A DNA stretch of 64,000 nt, from positions 5,570,001 to 5,634,000 of the forward strand of contig NC_019771.1 in the NCBI RefSeq assembly GCF_000317695.1. Reading direction: 5' to 3'. Position numbers and translations under genes: made by a program. Source of the DNA: Anabaena cylindrica PCC 7122. Its GTDB lineage: Bacteria; Cyanobacteriota; Cyanobacteriia; Cyanobacteriales; Nostocaceae. Numbering within the stretch: the stretch's first letter is position 1; each line of letters begins with the position of its first letter. Under the pieces are notes generated by a model that did no database searches, was not told the origin of the DNA, and saw only the letters and a program-made list of their open reading frames with translations. This document shows, one piece after another, positions 27,401 to 35,726 of this stretch.

Positions 27401-28646
27401 GTAGCAAATGAACAACATTCTGATGCAGGTTGGTGATTTTTTTATTTTGGTAAGGATTAAAAGTTTCTAGTGTCTTTATTTTTTCTAAATTAGTGGAAAG
27501 TACTCGGCTTTTTTTATCTAAAATAGTGACATAAAATTCTTGTTCTAGGTGTATTTTACGAATTATTTTACTTAATTCTTCTAGATTTATTTCACCAAAA
27601 ATAGCACCCATGAATTTATTATCTTTGATAATTGGCACACCTAAGTTCAAAAAATCATGTTTTCTACCTTCTATAGATACAGATAATATTTCACTTGTGA
27701 CTGAGGACTGATATTTTTTTAATTTCTGGAAATCAGTCCTTTGACTAATATTTATATATGACTTTATATTCAGTGGAGATGATTTCATAATTTCTCCTAA
27801 GCTATTAACTATATAAATTTCCTTAAATTGAGGTAAAAGCAGCTGAATATTTCCTATAATTGATTCATCAAATTCAATGGCGGTATTTTCATTAACCCGA
27901 AAAAAAGAATTAGCGATTGTGCTTAAACTCTTTGTATTGTTATCTTGCCAGTTTTTTATATCATTTATTAACTCTCCAGAAAATGAATTTATATCTTTAA
28001 TAATGTTGCTTTCAAGATCTTCAACTGCGCGTATGGCATTATTCATATTAATAGCCATGACGGGGAAAAACACAAAAGCTACCAATACAGTAAATAGGGA
28101 TTGTTGCCAAGAAATTGTATGTTTAGTCTTTCTGCATTTTAACCATTGCTCAATAGATAAATAATTAATTATTAAACTAGAGATTATGGCATTAAAGAAA
28201 CCATTAACAGCTTGCTTAACTATAATTAGCCACATTCCTAGTTCAGCAACATTTAATACCCCACCATAAAATATAGCAACCAGTGGCATACCTATTAAAA
28301 TCCAGTAAATGCCATCTAATAAAAGTAAATTCTGACTTTTTTTACGTAATAGTAATCCTACAAAAAGCGCTTCACAAGTAAAGATGATAATTGCATAAGG
28401 ATGTGACCATACTAGGTAGGTATAACTGCTGCTAATCATTGCGGCAATTGTTCCCCAAAAGCATCCATAAATAGCTACTACAAGCAAAACAGCTATACTA
28501 CCAAATAAAAAGTCCACACCGAAAAAAAGTGTTACTTTAAAATAGTTGCCAAGATAACCTAAAATGATTAATATTATAAGTAGAAAAACTTGTTTTTGCT
28601 TGAAAGATAATTTTGGCAAATTTAATAAATTAGTTGGTAGTTTCAT
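24498..28646 (-). CDS. Hybrid sensor histidine kinase with two receivers and HPt
   Basis: A 1382-residue membrane sensor. Residues ~1-190 have about six transmembrane helices. Residues ~215-460 form an extracytoplasmic Cache-like sensor, then a transmembrane helix and HAMP (LVKPMLRLTQIT, ~485-540). A coiled coil and a PAS/PAC domain (~590-710, GTNDGIWDWN) follow. HisKA carries FLATMSHEIRTPMNAVIG with His near 732, and the ATPase domain has LLSNAIKFT, DTGIGIP and GGTGLGLVISKRL. REC1 starts near 980 (LLIVDDN, LDMQMPEMDG), REC2 near 1130 (ILVAEDN, MDLQMPEMDG), and HPt near 1285-1370 with the phospho-His in LEAHALKSSS. It is therefore a complete phosphorelay in one chain. The OmpR-type regulator upstream on the same strand may be its output, but the two are 140 bp apart. 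Confidence 0.93.
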   Translation of the reverse strand: MKLPTNLLNLPKLSFKQKQVFLLIILIILGYLGNYFKVTLFFGVDFLFGSIAVLLVVAIYGCFWGTIAAMISSSYTYLVWSHPYAIIIFTCEALFVGLLLRKKSQNLLLLDGIYWILIGMPLVAIFYGGVLNVAELGMWLIIVKQAVNGFFNAIISSLIINYLSIEQWLKCRKTKHTISWQQSLFTVLVAFVFFPVMAINMNNAIRAVEDLESNIIKDINSFSGELINDIKNWQDNNTKSLSTIANSFFRVNENTAIEFDESIIGNIQLLLPQFKEIYIVNSLGEIMKSSPLNIKSYINISQRTDFQKLKKYQSSVTSEILSVSIEGRKHDFLNLGVPIIKDNKFMGAIFGEINLEELSKIIRKIHLEQEFYVTILDKKSRVLSTNLEKIKTLETFNPYQNKKITNLHQNVVHLLPNLSNVPAIWRWERSMYSQTSSLDNIFSAKLLVQVPTKPQIDYIRKIYIKNLLIMLFTAIIALVAAIILSNKLVKPMLRLTQITTDLPQKILAQEEVILTNSNIAEIDSLTRNFQSMILALNQMFQNIINTNETLEERVETRTQELSNINDELASEVHRRQKVEEILREREERYELAISGTNDGIWDWNLLTGEIYYSPAWMRILGYENELLPHLLSTWSDNVHADELEQAMQYINDHLEGKTDIYQCSYRMKHRNGNYIWIAAKGKCIRSEQNQPYRFVGIITDITDKKIAEEQLKSAKEEAEIANLTKGEFLATMSHEIRTPMNAVIGMTGLLLDTQLTPQQLEFAEIIRNSGDAMLTLINDILDFSKIESGKLEIEEQIFNLRTCLEESLDLVAPKASEKGLELAYLMYPETYEVISGDVTRLRQILVNLLSNAIKFTNSGEVILSVTSQIKDQSDSEFISQQNSQLYEIKFTVKDTGIGIPEDKMHRLFKPFSQVDASTTRHYGGTGLGLVISKRLTELMGGKMWVESTVGQGSNFIFTIVSPFVGKSDIKYDYHHHHSIHNKRLLIVDDNINNRQALILQSQSFGMVGVSAASGKEALKYLQEQQFDIAILDMQMPEMDGLTLASEIRKLNNCERLPLVMLTSIGDGQSNTNYQNLNLEFVAYLTKPIKKANLLNILINISKNNVVMPKENTYQDTQSKFDSHMAEKIPLKILVAEDNVVNQKVAINILQRLGYRADVAANGLEVLVALRRQSYDVVLMDLQMPEMDGLTATRQIYKEWPLSKRPWIIAMTANAMQGDREKCLAAGMNDYTTKPIRIEELTKALSNSQKQGITINNINNNKTVEPMTNDVLDSKVLEELKDIVCSNNVEEFIQLIECYLEDTPQRLQAIHDAIIQENAKTLQLEAHALKSSSAIVGAKNLAQICKGLEDLGRDANLADATLLLSQAMTEYQQVDAALKLECQ

Positions 28647-28786
28647 ATTATTTTATTATTATAAGATTAATATTTGTATTTATGATTTTTTTAGATGTAA
28701 TTTGAATGATATAGATTGAGCTTATTAAAAAAAACACTTTTTAAGTTATGTATCAACTAAGAGTAATTAGAAATATGAAGGTAAAC

Positions 28787-29479
28787 TTATTCCATTACGA
28801 CAGAGCCAAAACGATAGCCTTTGCCGTAAACTGTATGAATGAGTGCAGATTCACTATTTACTTCAATTTTACGCCGCAACAAGCGAATTAATGCAGCGAT
28901 GACATTACTTCCTGGTTGTTCATCATCTTGCCATAAATGTTGCATAATCTGCCCGTGAGTCAGCAATTGTCCAGCGTGTTCCATAAAATATTGTAGTAGC
29001 TGACTTTCTTTTTGGGATAGCTCAATAATTCGGCCTTGACGATAAGATATTTGGTTTTCTACATCTAGTTCTAAATCAGCTACTACTAAACGTAGTGATG
29101 AAGTGCTATGCAACTCAACGCCTGAACGCCGCAACAAAGCACGGACTCTTGCTAGTAACTCCCGCAGTTCAAAGGGTTTCACTAAATAATCATCTGCACC
29201 AGCATCTAAACCTTGTACACGGTCATCTAGAGTATCTTTGGCTGTTAGAAATAGAACGGGGGTAGTTTTAGCTTGTCGGCGTAATTCCTGACAAATTTCC
29301 AACCCTGTTTTTCCTGGCAACATCCAATCTAAAATTAGTAAGTCATAAGTGCCTGTTTGTGCAAGTTGGCTGCCGCTTGTTCCATTATAAGCAGTATCTA
29401 CAATATAACCTTCACGAGTTAAGATGCGGCTTAAGGGATCTGTGAGTTCAAATTCATCATCAACTAATAAAATTCTCAT
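28787..29479 (-). CDS. OmpR-family response regulator
   Basis: A 230-residue two-component regulator. The receiver has MRILLVDDEFE at the start, the phospho-Asp in LLILDWMLPGKTG, Thr in VLFLTAKD and Lys in DYLVKPFEL. The winged-helix output has LELDVENQISYRQG, LSQKESQLLQYFMEH and VYGKGYRFG. I place the start at ATG 29479 (MRILLVDDEFE); a longer frame would run into hisG, which starts 56 bp away on the other strand. It resembles the RppA type of cyanobacteria. It may pair with the large hybrid kinase downstream, though the genes are 140 bp apart. Confidence 0.92.
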   Translation of the reverse strand: MRILLVDDEFELTDPLSRILTREGYIVDTAYNGTSGSQLAQTGTYDLLILDWMLPGKTGLEICQELRRQAKTTPVLFLTAKDTLDDRVQGLDAGADDYLVKPFELRELLARVRALLRRSGVELHSTSSLRLVVADLELDVENQISYRQGRIIELSQKESQLLQYFMEHAGQLLTHGQIMQHLWQDDEQPGSNVIAALIRLLRRKIEVNSESALIHTVYGKGYRFGSVVME

Positions 29480-29534
29480 GCTGCTTGTAGTAAGCATATA
29501 ATTAACCGCAAAGATAAAGACACCAAGAAAAAGA

Positions 29535-30167
29535 ATGCTGACTGTTGCACTACCAAAAGGGGAATTACTTAAAAATAGCATCCGGCTGTTGCAATCTGTA
29601 GGATTAGATTTTAGTGCTTTTTTAGATTCTGGAAACCGCCAACTGCAAATTTCTGATGCTAGTGGACAAGCGAAAGGTCTGTTAGTACGGGCGCAGGATG
29701 TACCTGTTTATGTAGAATACGGTCAGGCGCAACTGGGTATTGTTGGTTACGATGTACTACAAGAAAAAAAACCGCAAGTTGCACAATTAGTGGATTTGCA
29801 ATTTGGTTATTGTAGAATGTGTGTGGCTGTAAAAGCTTCTAGTTCCTACAAGTTGCCGATAGATCTACCTGCTCATGGTCGAGTTGCTTCTAAATATGTC
29901 AATTGTGCGCGGGAATATTTTCAAAGTCTGGATTTGCCTATAGAAATAGTTCCTTTGTATGGTTCAGTAGAATTAGGCCCAATTACGGGGATGTCTGAGG
30001 CGATTGTGGATATTGTTTCTACGGGTAAGACTTTGCGCGAAAATGGTTTGGTAGAAATTGCAACTTTGTATGAAAGTACGGCCAGGTTAATTGTTCATCC
30101 TTTGAGTTATCGTCTGAATACGGGTGATTTGCATAAAGTGGTGGAACAGCTAAGAAAAGAAGTTTAA
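29535..30167 (+). CDS. hisG: ATP phosphoribosyltransferase, short form
   Basis: A 210-residue enzyme that condenses ATP and PRPP in the first step of histidine synthesis. Motifs include VALPKGELLKNSIRLLQ at the start, AQLGIVGYDVLQE, and the PRPP-binding EAIVDIVSTGKTLRENGL near residue 165. It lacks the C-terminal regulatory domain and is the HisG(S) form that needs HisZ, which is not in the window. It is divergent from the response regulator. Confidence 0.95.
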   Translation: MLTVALPKGELLKNSIRLLQSVGLDFSAFLDSGNRQLQISDASGQAKGLLVRAQDVPVYVEYGQAQLGIVGYDVLQEKKPQVAQLVDLQFGYCRMCVAVKASSSYKLPIDLPAHGRVASKYVNCAREYFQSLDLPIEIVPLYGSVELGPITGMSEAIVDIVSTGKTLRENGLVEIATLYESTARLIVHPLSYRLNTGDLHKVVEQLRKEV

Positions 30168-30181
30168 CAGTTACAGCAGGA

Positions 30182-30218
30182 GTTCGGAGGTCGGAGGTCG
30201 GAGGTCGGAGTTCGGAGG
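30182..30218. repeat. GGTCGGA heptamer tandem repeat
   Basis: Five or so tandem heptamers (GGTCGGA, one variant GTTCGGA) follow hisG, a third heptamer family in this window besides ATTACGA and TTCCCTG. Confidence 0.8.
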
Positions 30219-30281
30219 TAGCAGATATAGAGGGTGGGGAAACCCCGCCCCTACTGAATATAAAAATAGCGATAATACTTT

Positions 30282-31181
30282 TTACAAAATATCCTCATCT
30301 AGGGCATTTTTTGCTATGTGAGCAACGTACAATGAAACTGCAACTGTGGCTATTAAACCTGCGATTCTAACTACCCAATTTAAAGTAGGATTACCTGGTT
30401 GAGCTTCAGTGCCAATTAGTGCTAAATTTCCAGCTAGGGAACCAATGTAAACGTACATTATTGTTCCGGGAATCATACCTATAGAACCGATAATATAATC
30501 TTTGAGAGATACACCTGTAATTCCCAAAGCGTAGTTTAATAAGTTGAAAGGAAATATTGGCGAAAGTCGCATTAATAAAACAATTTTTAATCCTTCTCTA
30601 CCTACAGCTTGATCAATAGCTGCAAATTTTTTGTTATCGGCAATTTTCTGAGAAACCCATCCTCTAGCTAGATAACGTCCTACTATAAATGCTGCTGTTG
30701 CACCTATAGTTGCACCAATAAAAACATATATAGATCCCCAAATTACGCCAAAGACTATACCAGAACCTAATGTGAGAATTGAACCGGGTAAAAATGCAAC
30801 TGTGGCAATAATATAAATGCCAATAAAGGCTATTGCCCCCACTGTACCCAAATTATCAATCCACTGTAAGGCATTGCGTAAAATTTCTTGAGGATTAAAA
30901 GTAGATGAATTAATAGATTCTTGTGCTAAGGCTAAGTCTGTATGTAATAAGCCAGCTATGCTAAATGCGAATAAGGTAAAAGTACACAGCTTTGCTAATT
31001 TCTGCAAGTTTTTGTTAATGATAAAGGCAGGACTTCCGCAAGTGTCACCTTTAATATTTTTAGCAGGTGCGCCAGATCTCGTAAGTCTGTTGATAATAAT
31101 AAATTTATAGGTCTGATACACCCTGCTAATATGCGATTTGCATAAGTTCTGAAAGGTTTTTGTGGAAATTGGATTATTCAT
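30282..31181 (-). CDS. TVP38/TMEM64 (VTT-domain) membrane protein, copy 1
   Basis: A 299-residue membrane protein of the VTT/DedA-like superfamily (TVP38/TMEM64), whose members are thought to act in lipid scrambling or envelope maintenance. The family core is GAIAFIGIYIIATVAFLPGS, LTLGSGIVFG, FIVGRYLARGW, RLSPIFPFNLLNYALGITG and PGTIMYVYIGSLAGN. The first ~58 residues are odd: they contain RSGAPAKNIKGDTCGSPAF and look derived from spacer sequence. A TTG at 31007 would instead start the protein with a typical signal sequence (MQKLAKLCTFTLFAFSIAG...ALAQ). I cannot decide, but favour the shorter form. The downstream paralogue is the next gene. Confidence 0.85.
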   Translation of the reverse strand: MNNPISTKTFQNLCKSHISRVYQTYKFIIINRLTRSGAPAKNIKGDTCGSPAFIINKNLQKLAKLCTFTLFAFSIAGLLHTDLALAQESINSSTFNPQEILRNALQWIDNLGTVGAIAFIGIYIIATVAFLPGSILTLGSGIVFGVIWGSIYVFIGATIGATAAFIVGRYLARGWVSQKIADNKKFAAIDQAVGREGLKIVLLMRLSPIFPFNLLNYALGITGVSLKDYIIGSIGMIPGTIMYVYIGSLAGNLALIGTEAQPGNPTLNWVVRIAGLIATVAVSLYVAHIAKNALDEDIL

Positions 31182-31217
31182 AATTTAAAAGTGTTAGGAG
31201 ATGTAAATTATTTTTAT

Positions 31218-32009
31218 TTAGCGATTTGATTGATCATTTAGTGAGTGTGGATTTCCAACTACTGACACACTTTGATTGAGAGCTTTCTGAGCAATTTTTG
31301 TTAGATAACAAGTCATGCTGATTGTAGCAATTAGACCAATTATTTGCATTATCCATTGCCAAATTTGTGTTTCTGGATTGGTTGGTTGATTTGGTGTGTT
31401 AATCATGGCAATGTTACCAGCTATTGAGCCAATGTAAACGTACATTACTGTACCAGGAACTATGCCAAGTGAACCGAATATATAGTCTTTAAGGGAGACT
31501 TTTGTTACCCCAAAAGCATAATTTAATAAATTGAAAGGAAAGATGGGAGAAAGCCGAGTTAGTAAGACGATTTTCCATCCTTCTTTCGCTACTGCTAAAT
31601 CAATGGCTTTAAATTTAGGATATTTTTCAAGCTGTCGGCAAATATAATCTTGTGATAGATAACGTCCAATGGCGAAAGCTAGGATAGAGCCGATAAGTGC
31701 GGCTATTAATACATATACAGACCCCCAAAATAGGCCAAATAAGTAACCACCTTTGAGAGTTAGTAGGGAACCAGGAATAAACAGTAAGGTTGCCAAATTG
31801 TAGATAATAATAAATGCAATTGGCCCAAAAATGCCTAGATTTTGTACCCAAGTTACTGAAATTTGTAAAAATTCCTGAAAATTGATAAATTTAGTGGCAA
31901 TAATCAGGGTGGCAATTAGGAAACTTAATAATAATAGTTGTAATTTGCTATTTAATCTGGATTTATGATTTGGCATTATGGGGTTAATCCGATTTTTACC
32001 AATTATCAT
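31218..32009 (-). CDS. TVP38/TMEM64 (VTT-domain) membrane protein, copy 2
   Basis: A 263-residue paralogue of the neighbouring gene, with the same core: GPIAFIIIYNLATLLFIPGS, LTLKGGYLFGLFWGSVY, AIGRYLSQDY, RLSPIFPFNLLNYAFGVTK and PGTVMYVYIGSIAGN. The N-terminal helix LLLLSFLIATLIIATKFINF may be a signal anchor. The first ATG (32009) has AGGAG touching it, and a second ATG at 31976 (MPNHKSRL) is an alternative start. It lies 36 bp from the next TVP38 gene and 33 bp from the glycosyltransferase, so the three form one operon. Confidence 0.9.
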   Translation of the reverse strand: MIIGKNRINPIMPNHKSRLNSKLQLLLLSFLIATLIIATKFINFQEFLQISVTWVQNLGIFGPIAFIIIYNLATLLFIPGSLLTLKGGYLFGLFWGSVYVLIAALIGSILAFAIGRYLSQDYICRQLEKYPKFKAIDLAVAKEGWKIVLLTRLSPIFPFNLLNYAFGVTKVSLKDYIFGSLGIVPGTVMYVYIGSIAGNIAMINTPNQPTNPETQIWQWIMQIIGLIATISMTCYLTKIAQKALNQSVSVVGNPHSLNDQSNR

Positions 32010-32042
32010 CTCCTAAAATACGCTCTTTAAATGAGAAAGAGA

Positions 32043-32753
32043 TTAAATTCTCTTGAATTTTTCCCAACGATACAATTTACGGATGCGTTCTGGTGAAATA
32101 CCGAGTAGATAGGCAAAGATGATGATTTGGTTAAGGAAGGTGGTGATGAAAATTCCTTTTTTTAACCATCTGCGGGAGGATGTAATTACAGGTATGGAAA
32201 TAAGAGAGATTTTGCCCTGATTTTTTAACCTGCGGATGAGTTCAAAGTCTTCCATAATTGGCAATTCAAGAAAGTTACCAATTTTTGCAAATGCTACTTG
32301 AGTTAAAAAAATTGCTTGATCACCATAGGGCATTTGCCAAAAGCGCGATCGCACTTCTACTCCCCATTCTACCAGTCGCAAACCCCAATGCGGTGCATCT
32401 ATCCGCAATGCAAAAGCACCAGCTATAATCCCCGGTTGTTGTAAGGTGGTGCGAATCATGTCGTCAAACCCAGGTGGTAAAAGGGTATCAGCATGGAGAA
32501 AGAGGAGAATTTCACCAGTAGCTACTGCTGCACCAGCATTCATTTGGATTGCGCGTCCAGGTTGAGAGGAGACGATAGTTGCACCTAATGATTGTGCGAT
32601 CGCTGTTGTACTATCTTGAGAACCACCATCAACGATAATTATTTCTATATTTGTACTGGGTTGGGTACTTGCGATCGCATTTTTGATATTTTCCGCTTCA
32701 TTCAGAGTCGGAATGATGATAGAAATTCTCGGATGATCAAGATTTTGAATCAT
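32043..32753 (-). CDS. Family 2 glycosyltransferase, TIGR04283 type
   Basis: A 236-residue GT-A glycosyltransferase. It begins with ISIIIPTLNEAENI, has IIVDGGSQDST, the long PGRAIQMNAGAAVATG block characteristic of the TIGR04283 group, and LFLHADTLLPPGF with the metal-binding DxD-like HAD. Then MPYGDQAIFL and PIMEDFELIRRLK follow, with a C-terminal membrane-associated helix (TFLNQIIIFAYLLGIS). TIGR04283 members are named for arsenosugar biosynthesis, but the acceptor is not proved. It is the first gene of the operon with the two TVP38 proteins. Confidence 0.9.
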   Translation of the reverse strand: MIQNLDHPRISIIIPTLNEAENIKNAIASTQPSTNIEIIIVDGGSQDSTTAIAQSLGATIVSSQPGRAIQMNAGAAVATGEILLFLHADTLLPPGFDDMIRTTLQQPGIIAGAFALRIDAPHWGLRLVEWGVEVRSRFWQMPYGDQAIFLTQVAFAKIGNFLELPIMEDFELIRRLKNQGKISLISIPVITSSRRWLKKGIFITTFLNQIIIFAYLLGISPERIRKLYRWEKFKRI

Positions 32754-33312
32754 AGTTGATGTGATTTTGGGTTTTTATGATTTGGTTTACCTTCAGGGTA
32801 TTCTCTGTCAAATATCAGTAAGATACATATTTTCACGACTGTTGTCGTCATGATCATGACTTCTGTAGCCATTACAGGATCGATTTATCATGCTTTCAGC
32901 CGTTTACATACATAAGTAAATGGGAATGGATTAACTATCATCTCTCTATATGGAAAAATGTACGTAATTTCCCGTAATTTGTCTTCATATAAATTGACTA
33001 CTATCTATTTTGATGGAGTTTTTAAGCTACCCCCATACTGCACAAAATCCTACACTTATAAATTTCATCTGGGTTGGAAAAAGCTTGCTGGACAAGGATT
33101 AATGGTGGTTGTTAACCATTTTTTCTACACAGTCAAGCATTGTCAATCACCCTAGAGCAACTTTATCTTACCTTCAAACAAGCTTTACTTATATAAAAGT
33201 ATGGCAAAAATAATACCTTTACTATTTGACATCTCAAAAAATAATCGTAAAATAGAACACATCGGCAGTAACAAACGAAAACTTACACAAATAAATAAGG
33301 AAACCAAGTTAG
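32754..33312. other. Divergent spacer, no gene
   Basis: A 559-bp AT-rich spacer between the glycosyltransferase operon and the PEP-CTERM gene. A 65-codon frame at 32958-33155 has no ribosome site or family and is not called. Nothing else is recognised. Confidence 0.45.
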
Positions 33313-34038
33313 ATGAAATCTAAATTCTCCACTTTACTAGCTTCTGCATTATTAGCAACCGGAATTGTTTATACTTCAATCGCTGCACCAGCATACGCTG
33401 AGAAAGGTGGCAAAATTCAAGATAACAGCACTAAAGACAAAACCCCTAAAGACAAAACCCCTGAAGTTGTTAGCAGCAGCATTGCTGACGGTGGTCTAAC
33501 TGGTCTTGCTTGTAATAATTCAAATGTTAAGTTTGGCGCACTCAGTGCTACAGCTTGCGAGGGTGCATTTGCAGGTAATGATACAGGCGAAAAAGGCACT
33601 TTACTAGATAAATTAAATGATAATTTGTTTAGTAGCGAAATTGGTACTGGCGTGCAATGGATACTAGCTGGCAAATCAGATAGTGGTAATTTTACCGCAG
33701 ATAACACTGCTGATGGTGATTTGACATTGGCAGGAAACTTGACAAGCTTTTTAGGCAAGACATTTGTAGTGAGTCTGAAAGCTAGTAACAGTTATAGTGC
33801 CTATCTCTTTGAAAATTTCCAAGGTACAACTTTAAAGGCAGCATATAATACCATTGGTGTTTCCACAAATGGTAAAGGAACTGCTCAAGGTTTATCTCAC
33901 GCTTCATTGTTTCTCTCTAATATCAAACCTCAAGAGCCTCCTAAGAACAAAGTTCCCGAACCAGCTTCTTTAGTAGGTTTAGGTTTAGTAGCTAGTGGTA
34001 TGGTAATGGCTCGTCGTCGTCGCACCCTTGGTAATTAA
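33313..34038 (+). CDS. PEP-CTERM sorting-signal protein
   Basis: A 241-residue exported protein. An N-terminal signal peptide (STLLASALLATGIVYTSIAA...AYA) precedes a charged KDKTPKDKTP repeat and a Gly/Ser-rich soluble part. The C-terminus is a full exosortase sorting signal: VPEPASLVGLGLVASGMVMA followed by RRRR. It should be sorted and trimmed by an exosortase encoded elsewhere. Two cysteines (ACNNS, ACEGA) may form a disulfide. It is transcribed alone. Confidence 0.88.
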   Translation: MKSKFSTLLASALLATGIVYTSIAAPAYAEKGGKIQDNSTKDKTPKDKTPEVVSSSIADGGLTGLACNNSNVKFGALSATACEGAFAGNDTGEKGTLLDKLNDNLFSSEIGTGVQWILAGKSDSGNFTADNTADGDLTLAGNLTSFLGKTFVVSLKASNSYSAYLFENFQGTTLKAAYNTIGVSTNGKGTAQGLSHASLFLSNIKPQEPPKNKVPEPASLVGLGLVASGMVMARRRRTLGN

Positions 34039-34280
34039 TACTCCGTAACATTTGATGGCTTACATTCAAGATTAATTAAACTTGTATGTAGCCTAAAATT
34101 CCCAAGTCGTCTCAGGATAAGACCTGTAGCGGCTTATTCTATTTGGTGATAAAAATCTTCTTTCTATAATGAACTACGTTTAGGCAGTGTCTCGAAGAAA
34201 AGAAAGTTTCAGAGAGTTTTTGCATAAGTCCTGGAATTATTTACAGTAAGCTATTTTAGTGCGTTTCTTCAAAATCTAGA

Positions 34281-35516
34281 ATGGCTACTATTAACGACAA
34301 CTACTTAAAACTCAAGGCTGGCTACCTGTTCCCGGAAATTGCCCGTCGGGTGAATGCTTTCGCCCAAGCTAACCCAGATGCTAAAATTATCAGATTGGGA
34401 ATTGGTGATGTAACTGAACCCTTGCCAGAAGCTTGCCGGACTGCAATGATTAAAGCAGTGGAAGAAATGAGCGATCGCTCTACTTTCAAAGGATATGGCC
34501 CAGAACAAGGTTATGCTTGGTTAAGGGAAAAAATTGCTATCCAAGACTTCCAAGCACGAGGTGCAGCCATAGAAGCTGATGAAATCTTCATTTCCGACGG
34601 TTCTAAGTGCGACTCAGGCAACATTTTAGAGATTTTTGGCAAAAATAACATTATCGCTGTTACTGACCCTGTATATCCAGTTTACGTAGATACCAACGTC
34701 ATGGCGGGTAACACTGGAGACGCTAATGAAAAAGGCGAATTTGAGGGTTTAGTTTATTTACCTGTCACCGCAGATAACAACTTCACCGCAGAAATTCCTA
34801 CCCAAAAAGTAGATTTAATTTATCTCTGCTTTCCCAATAACCCCACCGGTGCAACTGCTACCAAAGAACATTTACAAGCTTGGGTAAACTACGCCAAAGC
34901 CAACGGTTCGATTATTTTCTTTGATGCTGCTTACGAAGCCTACATTACAGATCCTACCCTGCCCCATTCTATTTATGAAATTGCAGGTGCTAGAGATTGT
35001 GCAATTGAGTTTCGTTCTTTCTCCAAAAATGCAGGTTTCACCGGCACACGTTGCGCTTTAACCGTTGTTCCCAAAAACCTTACCGCTAAAGCCGCAGATG
35101 GTTCCGACGTAGAACTCTGGAAACTCTGGAACCGTCGTCAATCTACCAAATTTAACGGCGTTTCTTACATTGTCCAAAGAGGTGCAGAAGCGGTTTATTC
35201 AGAAGTAGGACAAGCGCAAATCAAAGCTTTAGTAAGTTTCTATTTAGAAAACGCTAAAATTATCCGTGAACAACTCACCAACGCAGGTTTATCAGTTTAT
35301 GGTGGTGTGAATGCACCTTATGTGTGGGTGAAAACTCCCAATGGTCTATCTAGTTGGGAATTTTTTGATAAGCTATTGCAAACCGTTAACGTTGTAGGAA
35401 CACCAGGATCTGGTTTTGGTGCTGCTGGTGAAGGTTATTTCCGCATTTCTGCATTTAATAGTCGGGAAAATGTGGAAGAAGCAATGAAACGGATCACTGA
35501 GAAGTTTAAGCTTTAG
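34281..35516 (+). CDS. dapL: LL-diaminopimelate aminotransferase
   Basis: A 411-residue class I/II PLP aminotransferase that converts tetrahydrodipicolinate directly to LL-diaminopimelate in lysine and peptidoglycan synthesis, the cyanobacterial and plant shortcut. Marks are the start NDNYLKLKAGYLFPEI, RLGIGDVTEPLP, FISDGSKCDSGNI, TDPVYPVYVDTNV, FPNNPTGA and the PLP lysine in RSFSKNAGFTGTRC near residue 250. The C-terminus has GEGYFRISAF with the carboxylate-binding Arg. Followed by a hairpin terminator. Confidence 0.97.
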   Translation: MATINDNYLKLKAGYLFPEIARRVNAFAQANPDAKIIRLGIGDVTEPLPEACRTAMIKAVEEMSDRSTFKGYGPEQGYAWLREKIAIQDFQARGAAIEADEIFISDGSKCDSGNILEIFGKNNIIAVTDPVYPVYVDTNVMAGNTGDANEKGEFEGLVYLPVTADNNFTAEIPTQKVDLIYLCFPNNPTGATATKEHLQAWVNYAKANGSIIFFDAAYEAYITDPTLPHSIYEIAGARDCAIEFRSFSKNAGFTGTRCALTVVPKNLTAKAADGSDVELWKLWNRRQSTKFNGVSYIVQRGAEAVYSEVGQAQIKALVSFYLENAKIIREQLTNAGLSVYGGVNAPYVWVKTPNGLSSWEFFDKLLQTVNVVGTPGSGFGAAGEGYFRISAFNSRENVEEAMKRITEKFKL

Positions 35517-35524
35517 TAAATTTT

Positions 35525-35550
35525 GGTGGGCGATGCCCACCCTAGTTTTA
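35525..35550 (+). terminator. Hairpin terminator after dapL
   Basis: GGTGGGC (35525-35531) pairs with GCCCACC (35535-35541), followed by TAGTTTTATTT. Confidence 0.7.
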
Positions 35551-35558
35551 TTTAGCCA

Positions 35559-35726
35559 TTATGCTATCAGTTGAGCAAATGATCCTAAATAATATTTTTT
35601 TTGAATTTTATCTTCTTCATATTTATAAAAATCCTCAATATTTTCTTTTTCTTCTTGAATACCAATTCTTAAAAAAATTAAAACCTCATTTACCACTATA
35701 TATTGAAAAATAATACCTTTCCAATC
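35559..35726 (-). pseudogene. Decayed in-frame copy of the nuclease gene's C-terminal segment
   Basis: Directly after the TAA stop of the next gene (35727-35729), the same frame stays open for 56 codons. It reads DWKGIIFQ...FLRIGIQEEKENIEDFYKYEEDKIQKKYYL. This parallels DWEGIIFQ...FLESLGIKEEEKENILEAFYNYEEDEIQKNYL inside the upstream gene (residues ~217-265). It is an ancient tandem duplication that has drifted and is now beyond the stop, or was cut off by a new stop. Confidence 0.75.

Noticed and set aside
29480..29581. Longer start of the response regulator
   Set aside because: It would overlap hisG on the other strand, and the receiver domain begins at ATG 29479.
32958..33155. 65-codon open frame upstream of the PEP-CTERM gene
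   Set aside because: No family resemblance or ribosome site; likely chance in an AT-rich spacer.
33417..33758. Long open frames on the strand opposite genes, such as this one and those opposite the phosphatase genes
   Set aside because: They are shadows of coding sequence with good family matches on the other strand.
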